A stretch of DNA of 64,000 nt from Tenacibaculum todarodis (GTDB lineage Bacteria > Bacteroidota > Bacteroidia > Flavobacteriales > Flavobacteriaceae). Of this stretch, positions 1-9,075 are shown in pieces. The translations under genes were made by a program, and so were the position numbers. Position 1 is the first letter of the stretch. Each line of letters begins with the position of its first letter. Under the pieces are notes generated by a model. The model was given only the letters and a program-made list of their open reading frames with translations, ran no database searches and was not told the origin of the DNA. The stretch lies in NCBI RefSeq assembly GCF_001889045.1, contig NZ_CP018155.1, forward strand, positions 1,986,001 to 2,050,000, written 5' to 3'.

Positions 1-1
1 A

Positions 2-247
2 TTTTCAGACACACAAAAACTGCTAATTGAAGAAGTTATGCGTTATTTTAAGTCAAAATCAGCTGTAGAAATCATTACACAAATATTAGATTTCAAAGAA
101 TTTAAGCCATCCGAAAAGCAATTTAAAAATTATTATTACACAAACCCTAAGAAACCTTTTTGCGAAAAATTCATCAATCCAAAATTACAATTGTTACAAG
201 AACGATTTTCTAAACAATTAAAAACAGAACACCAAAATCATCTATAA
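2..247 (+). CDS. C-terminal part of a probable peptide methionine sulfoxide reductase (MsrA-like), 5' end outside window
   Basis: The frame is open from the left edge, so the gene starts upstream; the ATG at 38 is internal. The visible 81 residues end in a pattern typical of MsrA C-termini: a Phe-rich segment before [12 protein letters not shown], where MsrA usually has FYPAEDYHQNY, then [15 protein letters not shown], matching the NP..PYC..VI.PK tail that carries a resolving Cys. MsrA reduces methionine-S-sulfoxide in oxidised proteins. The catalytic GCFW motif lies outside the window, so this rests on the tail alone. The next gene starts one base after the stop, which suggests co-transcription with an OsmC-type and a SelO gene. 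Confidence 0.6.
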   Translation, partial: FSDTQKLLIEEVMRYFKSKSAVEIITQILDFKEFKPSEKQFKNYYYTNPKKPFCEKFINPKLQLLQERFSKQLKTEHQNHL

Positions 248-248
248 A

Positions 249-1472
249 ATGAAAAGCACAAAACTTACTATTTCAAATTCAAAAAATCAGCAATTAAATG
301 CATTTTTAGAATTACCAGCAAATCAAAAACCTAATTACTATGCAATTTTTGCACATTGTTTTACATGTTCTAGTTCTTTAGGTGCTGTAAAAAATATTAG
401 TAGGACACTAACCAATTACGGTTTTGGAGTCATTCGTTTTGATTTTACTGGCTTAGGAAGAAGTGAAGGAGAATTTGCTGAAAGCCATTTTTCTGCAAAT
501 GTTGATGATTTAATTGCAGTAAGTAATTACATGGAATCTAATTATGAGGCGCCAACTTTATTAGTTGGACATTCTTTAGGAGGCGCTGCAGTTATTTCCG
601 CAGCAGCTAAACTTAATACCGTAAAAGCTGTTGCAACTGTTGGCGCACCAGCAACTGTTAGTCATGTAAAACATTTATTTTCTCACGGAATAGAAGACAT
701 AAAATCCAAAGGAGAAGTTGAAGTTAATATTGGAGGAAGACCATTTAAAATAAATAATGATTTTGTTGAAAATTTTGATAAAACAGATTTACCTTCAGTT
801 GTAAAGAATCTTAGAAAACCTTTATTAATTCTTCATTCTCCAACAGATACTATTGTTGGAATTAAAAATGCCGAACAAATTTATCACAATGCACATCATC
901 CAAAAAGTTTTGTAACGTTAGATAATACAGATCATTTATTATCTAATGCTAAGGATAGTATTTATGTTGGAAACGTTATTGGAGCTTGGGCAGAACGTTA
1001 TTTTGAGCCAAAAGAAAACCAAATGTTAACCACAAAAGGAGAACAAATTGTTGGTCATTTAAACCTACTCGAAGATAATTTTACCACATCAATTCAAACT
1101 AAAAATCATTTTATGATTGCAGACGAACCAACATCTGTTGGCGGTGATGATTTTGGACCTTCTCCTTATGAATATTTAAATGCAGGTTTAATTGCCTGTA
1201 CAGCAATGACATTAAAGCTATATGCAGAACGCAAAAAATGGGATTTACAAGAGGTATTTGTTTATGTTTCTCACTCTAAAAAACATAGTGATGATCTAGA
1301 AGTTCAAGTTAACAAACCTACTTATTTAGATTTTATAACTAAAAAATTAAAATTTGTTGGTAATTTAGACGACAAGCAAAAACAACGGTTAAAAGAAATT
1401 GCTTCTAAATGCCCAGTGCATAAAACTTTAGCAAGTAAAGTTATTTTTGATACATCAATCCTAGAAAACTAA
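249..1472 (+). CDS. Bifunctional alpha/beta hydrolase - OsmC family fusion protein
   Basis: 407 residues in two parts. Residues 1-255 form an alpha/beta hydrolase: nucleophile elbow GHSLGG (Ser109), acid Asp200 in SPTD, base His229 in NTDHL, and a GxGxSEG-like loop near 69-75. Residues about 265-407 form an OsmC/Ohr-type domain with its two reactive cysteines, Cys317 (LIACTA) and Cys388 (CPVH). OsmC proteins reduce organic hydroperoxides with a cysteine pair. This fusion is a known architecture, though the hydrolase substrate is not known. No signal peptide, so cytoplasmic. It sits between an MsrA-like gene and selO, which fits a role in peroxide or oxidised-lipid handling (inference). Confidence 0.88.
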   Translation: MKSTKLTISNSKNQQLNAFLELPANQKPNYYAIFAHCFTCSSSLGAVKNISRTLTNYGFGVIRFDFTGLGRSEGEFAESHFSANVDDLIAVSNYMESNYEAPTLLVGHSLGGAAVISAAAKLNTVKAVATVGAPATVSHVKHLFSHGIEDIKSKGEVEVNIGGRPFKINNDFVENFDKTDLPSVVKNLRKPLLILHSPTDTIVGIKNAEQIYHNAHHPKSFVTLDNTDHLLSNAKDSIYVGNVIGAWAERYFEPKENQMLTTKGEQIVGHLNLLEDNFTTSIQTKNHFMIADEPTSVGGDDFGPSPYEYLNAGLIACTAMTLKLYAERKKWDLQEVFVYVSHSKKHSDDLEVQVNKPTYLDFITKKLKFVGNLDDKQKQRLKEIASKCPVHKTLASKVIFDTSILEN

Positions 1473-1483
1473 AATTTTAAAAC

Positions 1484-1750
1484 ATGAATTTAATAGAAAA
1501 TTTAAAAAGTTATTTCAGTAAAAAAGCAAACAACCAAACAACTAGCAAAGCTCCAGAAGGAGTTTGCCCTAATTGTTGGGGAAAACAAGAATGGGAAGGT
1601 GATTTTTACAAAAAAATAAAAGCCAACAATATTACACCTGACAACAACCTATATACTAGTTTTATAAATGAAGTAGCACAAAAACTAGACAAAATCACCT
1701 TAAAAGACGACGTTTTAATTTGTGAAACCTGTAAAATATCACACAAATAA
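1484..1750 (+). CDS. Small CxxC-CxxC protein, conserved flavobacterial hypothetical
   Basis: 88 residues with two cysteine pairs, Cys28-Cys31 (CPNC) and Cys80-Cys83 (CETC), that could bind one zinc or act as a redox centre. The middle is charged and probably helical. No signal peptide or membrane segment. The start lies 11 nt after the hydrolase-OsmC stop and the selO start is 24 nt downstream, so it probably belongs to the same transcript. I do not recognise a characterised family. Its place among redox genes suggests a thiol or metal role, which is inference only. Confidence 0.75.
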   Translation: MNLIENLKSYFSKKANNQTTSKAPEGVCPNCWGKQEWEGDFYKKIKANNITPDNNLYTSFINEVAQKLDKITLKDDVLICETCKISHK

Positions 1751-1774
1751 AAGCCATCTAACTACCTTAACAAA

Positions 1775-3340
1775 ATGAAGTTAAATATTCAAGATACTTT
1801 TAATAAAGAGCTACCTGCAGATACAATTTTAGAAAATTCACGCAGGCAAGTTGTAAACTCTTGCTATTCTTTTGTTACACCAACAAAAACAGCAAAGCCT
1901 AGCTTAGTACATGTTTCTAAAGAAATGTTAGAAACTATAGGTTTAACTTCTGAAGATGCAAAATCAGATGATTTTCTAAACGTTTTTACAGGAAATGAAA
2001 TCTTAGAAAATACGCAGCCATTTGCAATGTGTTATGGCGGACATCAATTTGGTAATTGGGCTGGACAATTAGGTGATGGAAGAGCTATAAACCTAACAGA
2101 AATTGTACACAATAATAAACGTTGGGCAATTCAGTTAAAGGGCGCTGGTGAAACGCCATATTCAAGAACTGCAGACGGTTTAGCTGTTTTACGCTCTTCT
2201 GTTAGAGAATATTTATGTAGTGAAGCAATGTTTCATTTAGGCGTTCCAACTACGCGTGCTTTAAGTTTAAGTTTATCTGGAAGTGAAGTTTTGCGAGATG
2301 TTATGTACAACGGAAATCCTGCGTACGAAAAAGGCGCAATAGTTTCTCGTTTAGCACCGAGTTTTATCCGTTTTGGAAATTTTGAAATTCTTGCTTCAAG
2401 ACAAGATATTGAAACTTTAAAACAACTTACAGATTATACAATTAAACATTTTTATCCGGGAATTTCTTCCGAAGGAAAACAAAAATATCTTGATTTTTTA
2501 ACCGAAGTTAGAAACAAAACCATTGACATGATTGTGCATTGGCAACGAGTTGGTTTTGTGCACGGAGTTATGAATACCGACAACATGTCTATTTTGGGTT
2601 TAACCATAGATTATGGACCTTATGGTTGGTTAGAAGGTTACGATTTAGGTTGGACACCAAATACAACAGATATTCAAAACAAACGATATCGATTTGAAAA
2701 TCAGCCAAATATTGGGATTTGGAATTTACTGAAATTAGCAAATGCCTTGTATCCTTTAATTGAAGAAGTTGATCCTTTACAGGAAATCCTAAACGATTAT
2801 CATGCTATTTTTAAGGAGAAATACTTAAAAATGTTGCAAGAAAAAATCGGTTTATTTTCTTCGGAAGAAAGCGACTCTGAACTTATTGGTCGTTTAGAAG
2901 AAACCTTGCAACTTACTGAAACGGACATGACAATTTTCTTTAGAAATTTAGCCAATGTATCAGCAAACGATGACGTTGATTCAGCATTTAAAAAAGTAAC
3001 AAATGCTTTTTATGTTTTAGATGAAGTTAGAGGCGAAATTAAAGATTATTGGCAAGATTGGTTTAAACGATATCTACAAAGGTTGCAAAGAGAGATTTTT
3101 TCTAATACAGAAAGAAAAATAAAAATGGATTTGGTAAATCCTAAATATGTATTGCGAAATTACATGGCACAATTAGCAATTGACGATGCAGACAAAGGAG
3201 ATTATAAGTTAATTGATGAGTTATATCAAATGCTTAAAAACCCATATTCAGAACAACCAAAAAATGAAAAATGGTTTGCAAAAAGACCAGAATGGGCACG
3301 TAATAAAGTTGGTTGTTCAATGCTAAGTTGTAGCTCTTAA
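1775..3340 (+). CDS. selO: Protein adenylyltransferase SelO (YdiU/UPF0061 pseudokinase family)
   Basis: 521 residues, near the usual length. SelO transfers AMP from ATP to Ser/Thr/Tyr of target proteins and is linked to oxidative stress control. Family signatures are clear: MCYGGHQFGNWAGQLGDGRA at 85-104, Lys122 in LKGAG, SRTADG at 130-135, HGVMNTDNMS at 263-272 and DYGPYGW at 279-285. The C-terminus carries Cys514 and Cys519 in GCSMLSCSS; bacterial SelO uses Cys where some animal forms have selenocysteine, and redox control through a C-terminal Cys is known for the family. The codons are ordinary Cys, with no in-frame TGA. It follows the 88-aa CxxC gene by 24 nt. Confidence 0.95.
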   Translation: MKLNIQDTFNKELPADTILENSRRQVVNSCYSFVTPTKTAKPSLVHVSKEMLETIGLTSEDAKSDDFLNVFTGNEILENTQPFAMCYGGHQFGNWAGQLGDGRAINLTEIVHNNKRWAIQLKGAGETPYSRTADGLAVLRSSVREYLCSEAMFHLGVPTTRALSLSLSGSEVLRDVMYNGNPAYEKGAIVSRLAPSFIRFGNFEILASRQDIETLKQLTDYTIKHFYPGISSEGKQKYLDFLTEVRNKTIDMIVHWQRVGFVHGVMNTDNMSILGLTIDYGPYGWLEGYDLGWTPNTTDIQNKRYRFENQPNIGIWNLLKLANALYPLIEEVDPLQEILNDYHAIFKEKYLKMLQEKIGLFSSEESDSELIGRLEETLQLTETDMTIFFRNLANVSANDDVDSAFKKVTNAFYVLDEVRGEIKDYWQDWFKRYLQRLQREIFSNTERKIKMDLVNPKYVLRNYMAQLAIDDADKGDYKLIDELYQMLKNPYSEQPKNEKWFAKRPEWARNKVGCSMLSCSS

Positions 3341-3365
3341 TATAATTTATTGTACTTTAGAAATC

Positions 3366-4376
3366 ATGACTCACGAGTTTATAAATATTTTACAGCAAGC
3401 GTTAATCAACCAAAAAAAAGGTTTGAATAACGTATTGGTAACTGTAGTAAACTTAGACGGTTCTTCTTACAGAAAGCCAGGAGTTAGAATGTTATTGTCT
3501 TCTGATGATAAAATGGTTGGTGCGGTTAGTGGTGGTTGTGTAGAAAAAGAAATACAACGCAGAGCACAAACTGTTTTTAAAGACAAAAAAGCAAAAATTA
3601 TAACGTATGATGGTCGCTACAGATTAGGTTGCGAAGGCGTTTTATATATTTTATTAGAACCTTTTTTTATTTCTGATGATTTATTTACCGAGTTTTCAAA
3701 AAACATATCAGAGAGAAAATCATTTATTATTGAATCTTACTACCAAAAAGAAGATGAAGTTTTCGGTGATTTTGGCTCAATAATTCAATTTGAAAATGGA
3801 GCAAAATTTACTTTTTCAGAAGGGAAAATAAATACAAAAAATGAAGTTTTTTCTCAAACCTTACAACCACTTTTTAAACTTCTAATTATTGGAGGAGAAC
3901 ACGATGCTGTAAAGCTCTGCGCTCAAGCAATTCAATTAGGTTGGCAAGTAGAAGTAATAACTTCTATAAAAGACCCTAAAGAATTAACTGATTTTCCTGG
4001 AGCAACTTCTGTAACCGCACAAACTCCTGAAATTCTTGAGTTGAATAACATAAATAAGCATACAGCAATAGTAATCATGAATCATAATTTCACGTATGAT
4101 TTACGTTATTTAACAACTCTACAAAATGAAAATCCAGTTTATATTGGAATTTTAGGAGCCGCTAAAAGACGAGAAAAACTATTAAATGAGTTATTTGATA
4201 TTGCTCCCGATATCTCTGACGAATTCTTAGAAAAAATTCACACGCCTGCAGGTTTAAATATTGGAGCAGAAACGCCAGAAGAAATTGCTTTATCAATATT
4301 AGCTGAAATATTATCCGTAGTTAGAAAAAAAGAAGTGTTTTCTTTAAAGAAAATCACAGGAAGAATTCATAGTTAA
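3366..4376 (+). CDS. XdhC/CoxI family molybdenum cofactor chaperone
   Basis: 336 residues. N-terminal XdhC/CoxI domain with the signature GAVSGGCVE (52-60) and a second conserved Cys in YDGRYRLGCEG (81-91). C-terminal Rossmann-like XdhC_C domain starts near LIIGGEHDAVKLC (about 171-186) and ends with TPAGLNIGAETPEEIA, typical of the family. XdhC proteins hold the molybdenum cofactor and pass it to xanthine dehydrogenase-type enzymes. No such enzyme is encoded in the window, so the client is elsewhere or upstream. The MocA-like gene starts two nt after the stop, a pairing often seen in MoCo maturation. Confidence 0.9.
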   Translation: MTHEFINILQQALINQKKGLNNVLVTVVNLDGSSYRKPGVRMLLSSDDKMVGAVSGGCVEKEIQRRAQTVFKDKKAKIITYDGRYRLGCEGVLYILLEPFFISDDLFTEFSKNISERKSFIIESYYQKEDEVFGDFGSIIQFENGAKFTFSEGKINTKNEVFSQTLQPLFKLLIIGGEHDAVKLCAQAIQLGWQVEVITSIKDPKELTDFPGATSVTAQTPEILELNNINKHTAIVIMNHNFTYDLRYLTTLQNENPVYIGILGAAKRREKLLNELFDIAPDISDEFLEKIHTPAGLNIGAETPEEIALSILAEILSVVRKKEVFSLKKITGRIHS

Positions 4377-4377
4377 A

Positions 4378-4950
4378 ATGCAAAAAACAGCAATACTTAT
4401 TTTAGCGGCCGGAAGTTCTACAAGAATGAAAGCTACAAAACAATTACTACCTTATAAAAACACAACTTTGTTAGGTTTTGCAATTGAAACTGCACAAAAA
4501 ACTACAGCAAACGAAGTCTTTTGTGTTTTAGGACATAAAGCTGAAATCATAAAAAAATCTATCGAAAAACAGCAAGTTGAAACTATTTTAAATCCAAATT
4601 TTAAAGAAGGATTAAGTTCAAGTATTGTTGCAGGAATTCATCATATTTTTCCTAAAAATTTTGATACTGTTTTAATTATGTTGGCAGATCAACCTAAAAT
4701 AACTCCCGTATTTTTAAATGAATTACTAAAAATATCAATAAAAAATCCTTCTAAAATAATAGCATCTAATTATGGGAAAAATATTGGTGTTCCTGCAATT
4801 TTTCCGAAGAGCTATTTTTTAGAGTTATTAGATTTAAAAGGAGATAAAGGAGCTAAGAATCTATTAATAAAAATGTCTTCAAAATTAATTTCAATAGAAT
4901 CCTCTAACCTAATTGACATTGACACAAAAGAGGATTATAAAAAGCTATAA
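4378..4950 (+). CDS. MocA/MobA-like nucleotidyltransferase
   Basis: 190 residues with the nucleotidyltransferase glycine-rich loop LAAGSSTRMKATKQLL at 9-24 and an ADQP motif near residue 101. This matches the MobA/MocA group, which adds CMP or GMP to molybdopterin. Being paired with an XdhC gene (start 2 nt after that stop), a MocA role (cytidylyl transfer for xanthine-dehydrogenase-type cofactor) is more likely than general MobA, but the sequence cannot settle the nucleotide. Soluble. Last gene of the + strand run that begins at the left edge. Confidence 0.85.
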   Translation: MQKTAILILAAGSSTRMKATKQLLPYKNTTLLGFAIETAQKTTANEVFCVLGHKAEIIKKSIEKQQVETILNPNFKEGLSSSIVAGIHHIFPKNFDTVLIMLADQPKITPVFLNELLKISIKNPSKIIASNYGKNIGVPAIFPKSYFLELLDLKGDKGAKNLLIKMSSKLISIESSNLIDIDTKEDYKKL

Positions 4951-5013
4951 ACAGTGTCTTTTTTCCATTTATTCTAAAAAAATTAAATTAGCAGAATCAA
5001 CTAAACTAAATCC

Positions 5014-8000
5014 ATGAGGTTAACTAGAACTTTTATATTCCTTATTCTTTTTATATTCGTTACAAATTGCGCAACTTACAAACCTCAATATTCAGAAAAT
5101 AAACTAAACAAAGTCAACGCTAACAACAAAGAAATAGAACATTCTTTTTATTTAATTGGAGATGCTGGCAACTCAACTTTAACTAAAAACTCACCCGCTT
5201 TAAACTATTTAAAACGTAAAACTGAAAATACTTCCGAAAATGCTACGTTGCTTTTTTTAGGTGATAATGTTTATGAAACTGGAATTCCAAATAAGAATAA
5301 TGAAAATTATGCTTTAGCAAAAAGAAGAATAGAAGCGCAAACAGATGTTGCTAAAGATTTTAAAGGACAATCAATATTTATTCCTGGAAATCACGATTGG
5401 TATAACGGTTTAGATGGCTTAAAACGTGAAGAAAGATTAGTAGAAGAAGTATTAGGGAAAAAATCTTTTTTACCTCAAAACGGTTGTCCTTTAGAGAAGG
5501 TTAACATCTCTAAAGATATTGTTTTAATAATTGTTGACACACATTGGTATTTAACAAATTGGGACAATCATCCAACAATAAATGACAATTGTGAGATAAA
5601 AACAAGAACAAAGTTTTTTGATGAATTTGAAGGTTTAATTAAAAAAAGTAGGGGAAAAACTACCATTATTGCAATGCATCATCCAATGTTTACAAATGGT
5701 TCTCATGGAGGAAAATATTCTTTTGCAAGCCATATGAAACCTACACCTGTTTTAGGAACACTTAAAAACTTAATTAGAAAATCTTCAGGAATAACAAATA
5801 CCGATATTCAAAATAAAAAGTACAATGCGCTAAAAAAACATTTAGTTACTATTTCTCAAGAAAACGATAAAACAATTTTTGTGTCTGGTCACGATCATAA
5901 TTTACAATACATAGTTCAAGATAATTTACCACAAATAATAAGTGGTTCTGGCTCTAAAACAATGGCTACAAAATTATCTGGAGGCGCAAAATTTACCTAT
6001 GCAGCTCAAGGTTTTGCCAAATTAGATGTTTATAAAGATGGATCTTCATCTGTTAGTTTTCATACTGTAAAAGATGATAAAATTGTATATCAAACTGAAG
6101 TTTTACCTCCAAATGAGAAAAAAGTTTTCAATACATTTCCTAAAAATAAAATTACAGAAAAGAAAGCTTCAATTTATACTAAAGAAGAAGTAACCAAAAA
6201 TGGCCTTTATCGTTATTTCTGGGGAGAACGTTACAGAAAATATTTTGGGACAGAAGTAAGTGCACCAACAGTAGATTTAGATACACTTTTTGGCGGATTA
6301 AAACCTGTTAGAAAAGGTGGCGGACATCAATCTAAATCTTTGAGATTAAAAGATAAAAAAGGGCGCGAATATGTTATGCGAGCTTTGCGTAAAAATGCAG
6401 TTCAATATCTACAAGCAGTTGCTTTTAAAGATCAATATATAGAAGGACAATTTGATAATACAAAAACTGAGGGTTTATTAATGGATGTTTTTACAGGATC
6501 ACATCCTTACGCTCCATTTACAATAGGTAAATTATCTGATGCCATTGGTGTTTATCATACAAATCCTGTTTTATATTACATTCCTAAGCAAAATAGTTTG
6601 GGGCACTTTAACTCAGAATTTGGAGATGAATTGTATATGATTGAAGAACGTGCCGCATCTGGACATGGAGATAAAGCTAGTTTTGGTTTTGCTGACGAAG
6701 TAATTAGTACAGACGATTTATTAAAGAATTTAACTAAGAGTGAAAACCATGTTATAGATGAAGGATCTTACATAAAAGCACGTTTGTTTGATATGTTAAT
6801 TGGTGACTTTGATAGACATGAAGATCAGTGGAGATGGGCCGTTTTTAAAGAGGGTAAACAAACAATTTACAGACCAATTCCAAGAGATAGAGATCAGGCG
6901 TTTTCTATAATGGGAGACGGTGCTTTGTTAGGTTTTGCTACTAATAATGTACCTACTTTAAGAGGAATGAGAGCGTATAGTGAAGAATTAAAAAGTCCAA
7001 AATGGTTTAATTTATCACCAAACGCATTGGACATGTCTTTAATTAAGTCTGATAAACAACATTGGGATGCTCAAGTTAAATTAATCACATCAAAAATTAC
7101 TGATGAAATTATTGATGATGCTTTTTCTCTTTTTCCTGATGAAGTTAAAGATGAAACGATATCAGAAATTAAACGAAAACTACAAGGACGTAGAAGAAAT
7201 TTACAGAAAATATCTGATTCTTATTATAATCATTTGAATGAATACCAAGTAATAAAAGGAACTAATAAAGATGATTGGTTTGATATTGAAAGATTACCAA
7301 ACGGGCAAACAAAAGTTACCGGGTATCGAATTAAAAAGGGTGAAAAATCAACTATTTTTCATCAAAGAACTTATAGCACTTCAAAAACCAAAGAAATTTG
7401 GATTTACGGTTTGGATGATGATGATACTTTTATTGTAAAAGGAGAAGCTAAAGACCTTATAAAAATCAGAATTATTGGTGGTCAAAACAATGATACCTAC
7501 ACTATTCAAAATGGCAAAAAGGTGAAAATTTATGATCAAAAATCAAAGAAAAACACTTTTACAAATAATAACGGAAGCATCAAACTAACTGATGATTATG
7601 AAACAAATGTTTATAATTATAAAAAAATACCTAATAGTTTAAACATTATAAATCCATCAATATGGTTTAATCCAGACGATGGAATAAAATTAGGGTTAGT
7701 AAATGTTTTAACGATTAATAAATTTGAAAGAAATCCATATACTTCACAACACATTCTATCTGGAGCCTTTTATTTTGCAACTAATGGTTTTGAATTAGAT
7801 TACTCAAGTGAATTTGCAAACGTTATTGGTAAATGGAATTTAGGAATAGAAGCACATTTTACAAGTCCAAATTTTGCGATAAATTACTTTGGACTAGGAA
7901 ATAGTAGTTTAAATCCTGAAGCCGATAAAGAAGAATCTAACTTAGATTTTAATAGAGTAAAAATAAAGAAATTAACAGCAGGTACATCTTTAAACTGGAA

Positions 8001-8691
8001 AGGAGATTTAGGAGCAAAAATTAAAATTGGCGCTAATTACCAAAATTATAAAGTAGAAAACACTCCTGATAGATTTATTAACACACAATTCAATGCAAAT
8101 AACCCTATTTTTAGCAATCAAAACTTTCTAAATACAGAGGCCAGTTACGAGTTTGAAAATACAGACAATCCTGCTTTTACAACAAACGGAATGAAAACCG
8201 AACTAAAAGTTGGTTACACAGCAAACTTGCAAAACGCTAATAGTTTTAGTTATTTAATTCCTTCAATTTCATTTAATCAAAAACTTTCGGATAGCGGAAA
8301 ATTAGTTTTCGCAACTAAATTACATTCTCATTTTACATTTGGAAGCGGTTATGAGTTTTATCAAGCTGCAAGTATTGGAGGGAATAAACATGGCTTAAGA
8401 GGATATAGGAATCAACGTTTTACTGGAAAGAATTCCTTTTATCATACATCAGATGTTCGTTTACTTTTAAGCACAATTAAAACGAGTTTAGTTCCATTAA
8501 ACGTCGGAATTTATGGAGGTTTCGATTATGGTAAAGTTTGGGGAACACCTTCTTTACCTTCAACAAGTTTTAATACTTCATATGGAGCTGGAGTTTTCTT
8601 TAATGCAGCAAACATGTTAGGTGCAAATATAGCTGCCTTTCAGAGTGAAGATGGAATGCGACTTGCTGTAGGCTTAGGTTTTAAATTTTAA
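5014..8691 (+). CDS. Outer-membrane lipoprotein: metallophosphoesterase, kinase-like middle region, C-terminal beta-barrel
   Basis: 1225 residues. The signal peptide ends at lipobox Cys19 (FVTNC). Residues 45-300 form a calcineurin-type metallophosphoesterase: GDAG 49-52, GDNVYE 83-88, GNHDW 125-129, HHPM 222-225 and GHDH 292-295 give the full metal-ligand set. Residues about 430-700 look like an atypical kinase fold: a Gly-rich segment and MRALRK (436-460), then IGDFDRHEDQWRW (596-608) and PRDRDQAF (623-630), resembling the catalytic loop and metal-binding Asp of Fam20/HipA-like kinases (inference). From about 880 to the end alternating beta segments and LRGYRNQRF resemble an Omp85/surface-antigen barrel. 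Likely a surface or periplasmic phosphatase anchored by its own barrel. Substrate unknown. Confidence 0.8.
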   Translation: MRLTRTFIFLILFIFVTNCATYKPQYSENKLNKVNANNKEIEHSFYLIGDAGNSTLTKNSPALNYLKRKTENTSENATLLFLGDNVYETGIPNKNNENYALAKRRIEAQTDVAKDFKGQSIFIPGNHDWYNGLDGLKREERLVEEVLGKKSFLPQNGCPLEKVNISKDIVLIIVDTHWYLTNWDNHPTINDNCEIKTRTKFFDEFEGLIKKSRGKTTIIAMHHPMFTNGSHGGKYSFASHMKPTPVLGTLKNLIRKSSGITNTDIQNKKYNALKKHLVTISQENDKTIFVSGHDHNLQYIVQDNLPQIISGSGSKTMATKLSGGAKFTYAAQGFAKLDVYKDGSSSVSFHTVKDDKIVYQTEVLPPNEKKVFNTFPKNKITEKKASIYTKEEVTKNGLYRYFWGERYRKYFGTEVSAPTVDLDTLFGGLKPVRKGGGHQSKSLRLKDKKGREYVMRALRKNAVQYLQAVAFKDQYIEGQFDNTKTEGLLMDVFTGSHPYAPFTIGKLSDAIGVYHTNPVLYYIPKQNSLGHFNSEFGDELYMIEERAASGHGDKASFGFADEVISTDDLLKNLTKSENHVIDEGSYIKARLFDMLIGDFDRHEDQWRWAVFKEGKQTIYRPIPRDRDQAFSIMGDGALLGFATNNVPTLRGMRAYSEELKSPKWFNLSPNALDMSLIKSDKQHWDAQVKLITSKITDEIIDDAFSLFPDEVKDETISEIKRKLQGRRRNLQKISDSYYNHLNEYQVIKGTNKDDWFDIERLPNGQTKVTGYRIKKGEKSTIFHQRTYSTSKTKEIWIYGLDDDDTFIVKGEAKDLIKIRIIGGQNNDTYTIQNGKKVKIYDQKSKKNTFTNNNGSIKLTDDYETNVYNYKKIPNSLNIINPSIWFNPDDGIKLGLVNVLTINKFERNPYTSQHILSGAFYFATNGFELDYSSEFANVIGKWNLGIEAHFTSPNFAINYFGLGNSSLNPEADKEESNLDFNRVKIKKLTAGTSLNWKGDLGAKIKIGANYQNYKVENTPDRFINTQFNANNPIFSNQNFLNTEASYEFENTDNPAFTTNGMKTELKVGYTANLQNANSFSYLIPSISFNQKLSDSGKLVFATKLHSHFTFGSGYEFYQAASIGGNKHGLRGYRNQRFTGKNSFYHTSDVRLLLSTIKTSLVPLNVGIYGGFDYGKVWGTPSLPSTSFNTSYGAGVFFNAANMLGANIAAFQSEDGMRLAVGLGFKF

Positions 8692-8693
8692 AT

Positions 8694-9074
8694 ATGACAC
8701 AAGAAACTATAATAGCTATTGGTGCTATCTTTGGATTGTTAGCAGTAACATTTGGTGCTTTTGGAGCACATGCTTTAAAGAAAATATTATCTGAAGAGCA
8801 ATTAAATTCTTTTGAAACTGGCGTAAAATATCAAATGTATCATGCAATTGTTTTACTAGTTTTAGGTTTTCAATTAAACCCAAATATTAGCTTAGACAAG
8901 TACATTATTTATTCGTTTATTATAGGAATATTACTATTTTCTTTTTCAATTTACGGTTTGGTAATTTCATCCGCAAAAAATAAGAAACTAAAATTTCTAG
9001 GACCAATTACACCTCTTGGAGGTTTGTTTTTAGTTTGCGGCTGGGCACTTTTAGCTTATAAATTTATAGTCTAG
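8694..9074 (+). CDS. DUF423 family inner-membrane protein
   Basis: 126 residues with about four hydrophobic helices. The N-terminal block AIFGLLAVTFGAFGAHALKK is the hallmark of DUF423 (YgdD/YwdK family), followed by LNSFETGVKYQMYHAI, also conserved. Function of the family is unknown. The start codon lies two nt after the stop of the metallophosphoesterase-barrel gene, so the two are probably co-transcribed. The gene to the right is convergent, ending one base away, with no obvious hairpin terminator between them. Confidence 0.88.
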   Translation: MTQETIIAIGAIFGLLAVTFGAFGAHALKKILSEEQLNSFETGVKYQMYHAIVLLVLGFQLNPNISLDKYIIYSFIIGILLFSFSIYGLVISSAKNKKLKFLGPITPLGGLFLVCGWALLAYKFIV

Positions 9075-9075
9075 T

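Noticed and set aside
3300..3340. Possible selenocysteine near the SelO C-terminus
   Set aside because: The Cys codons are TGT, the stop is TAA, and no TGA or hairpin suggests recoding.
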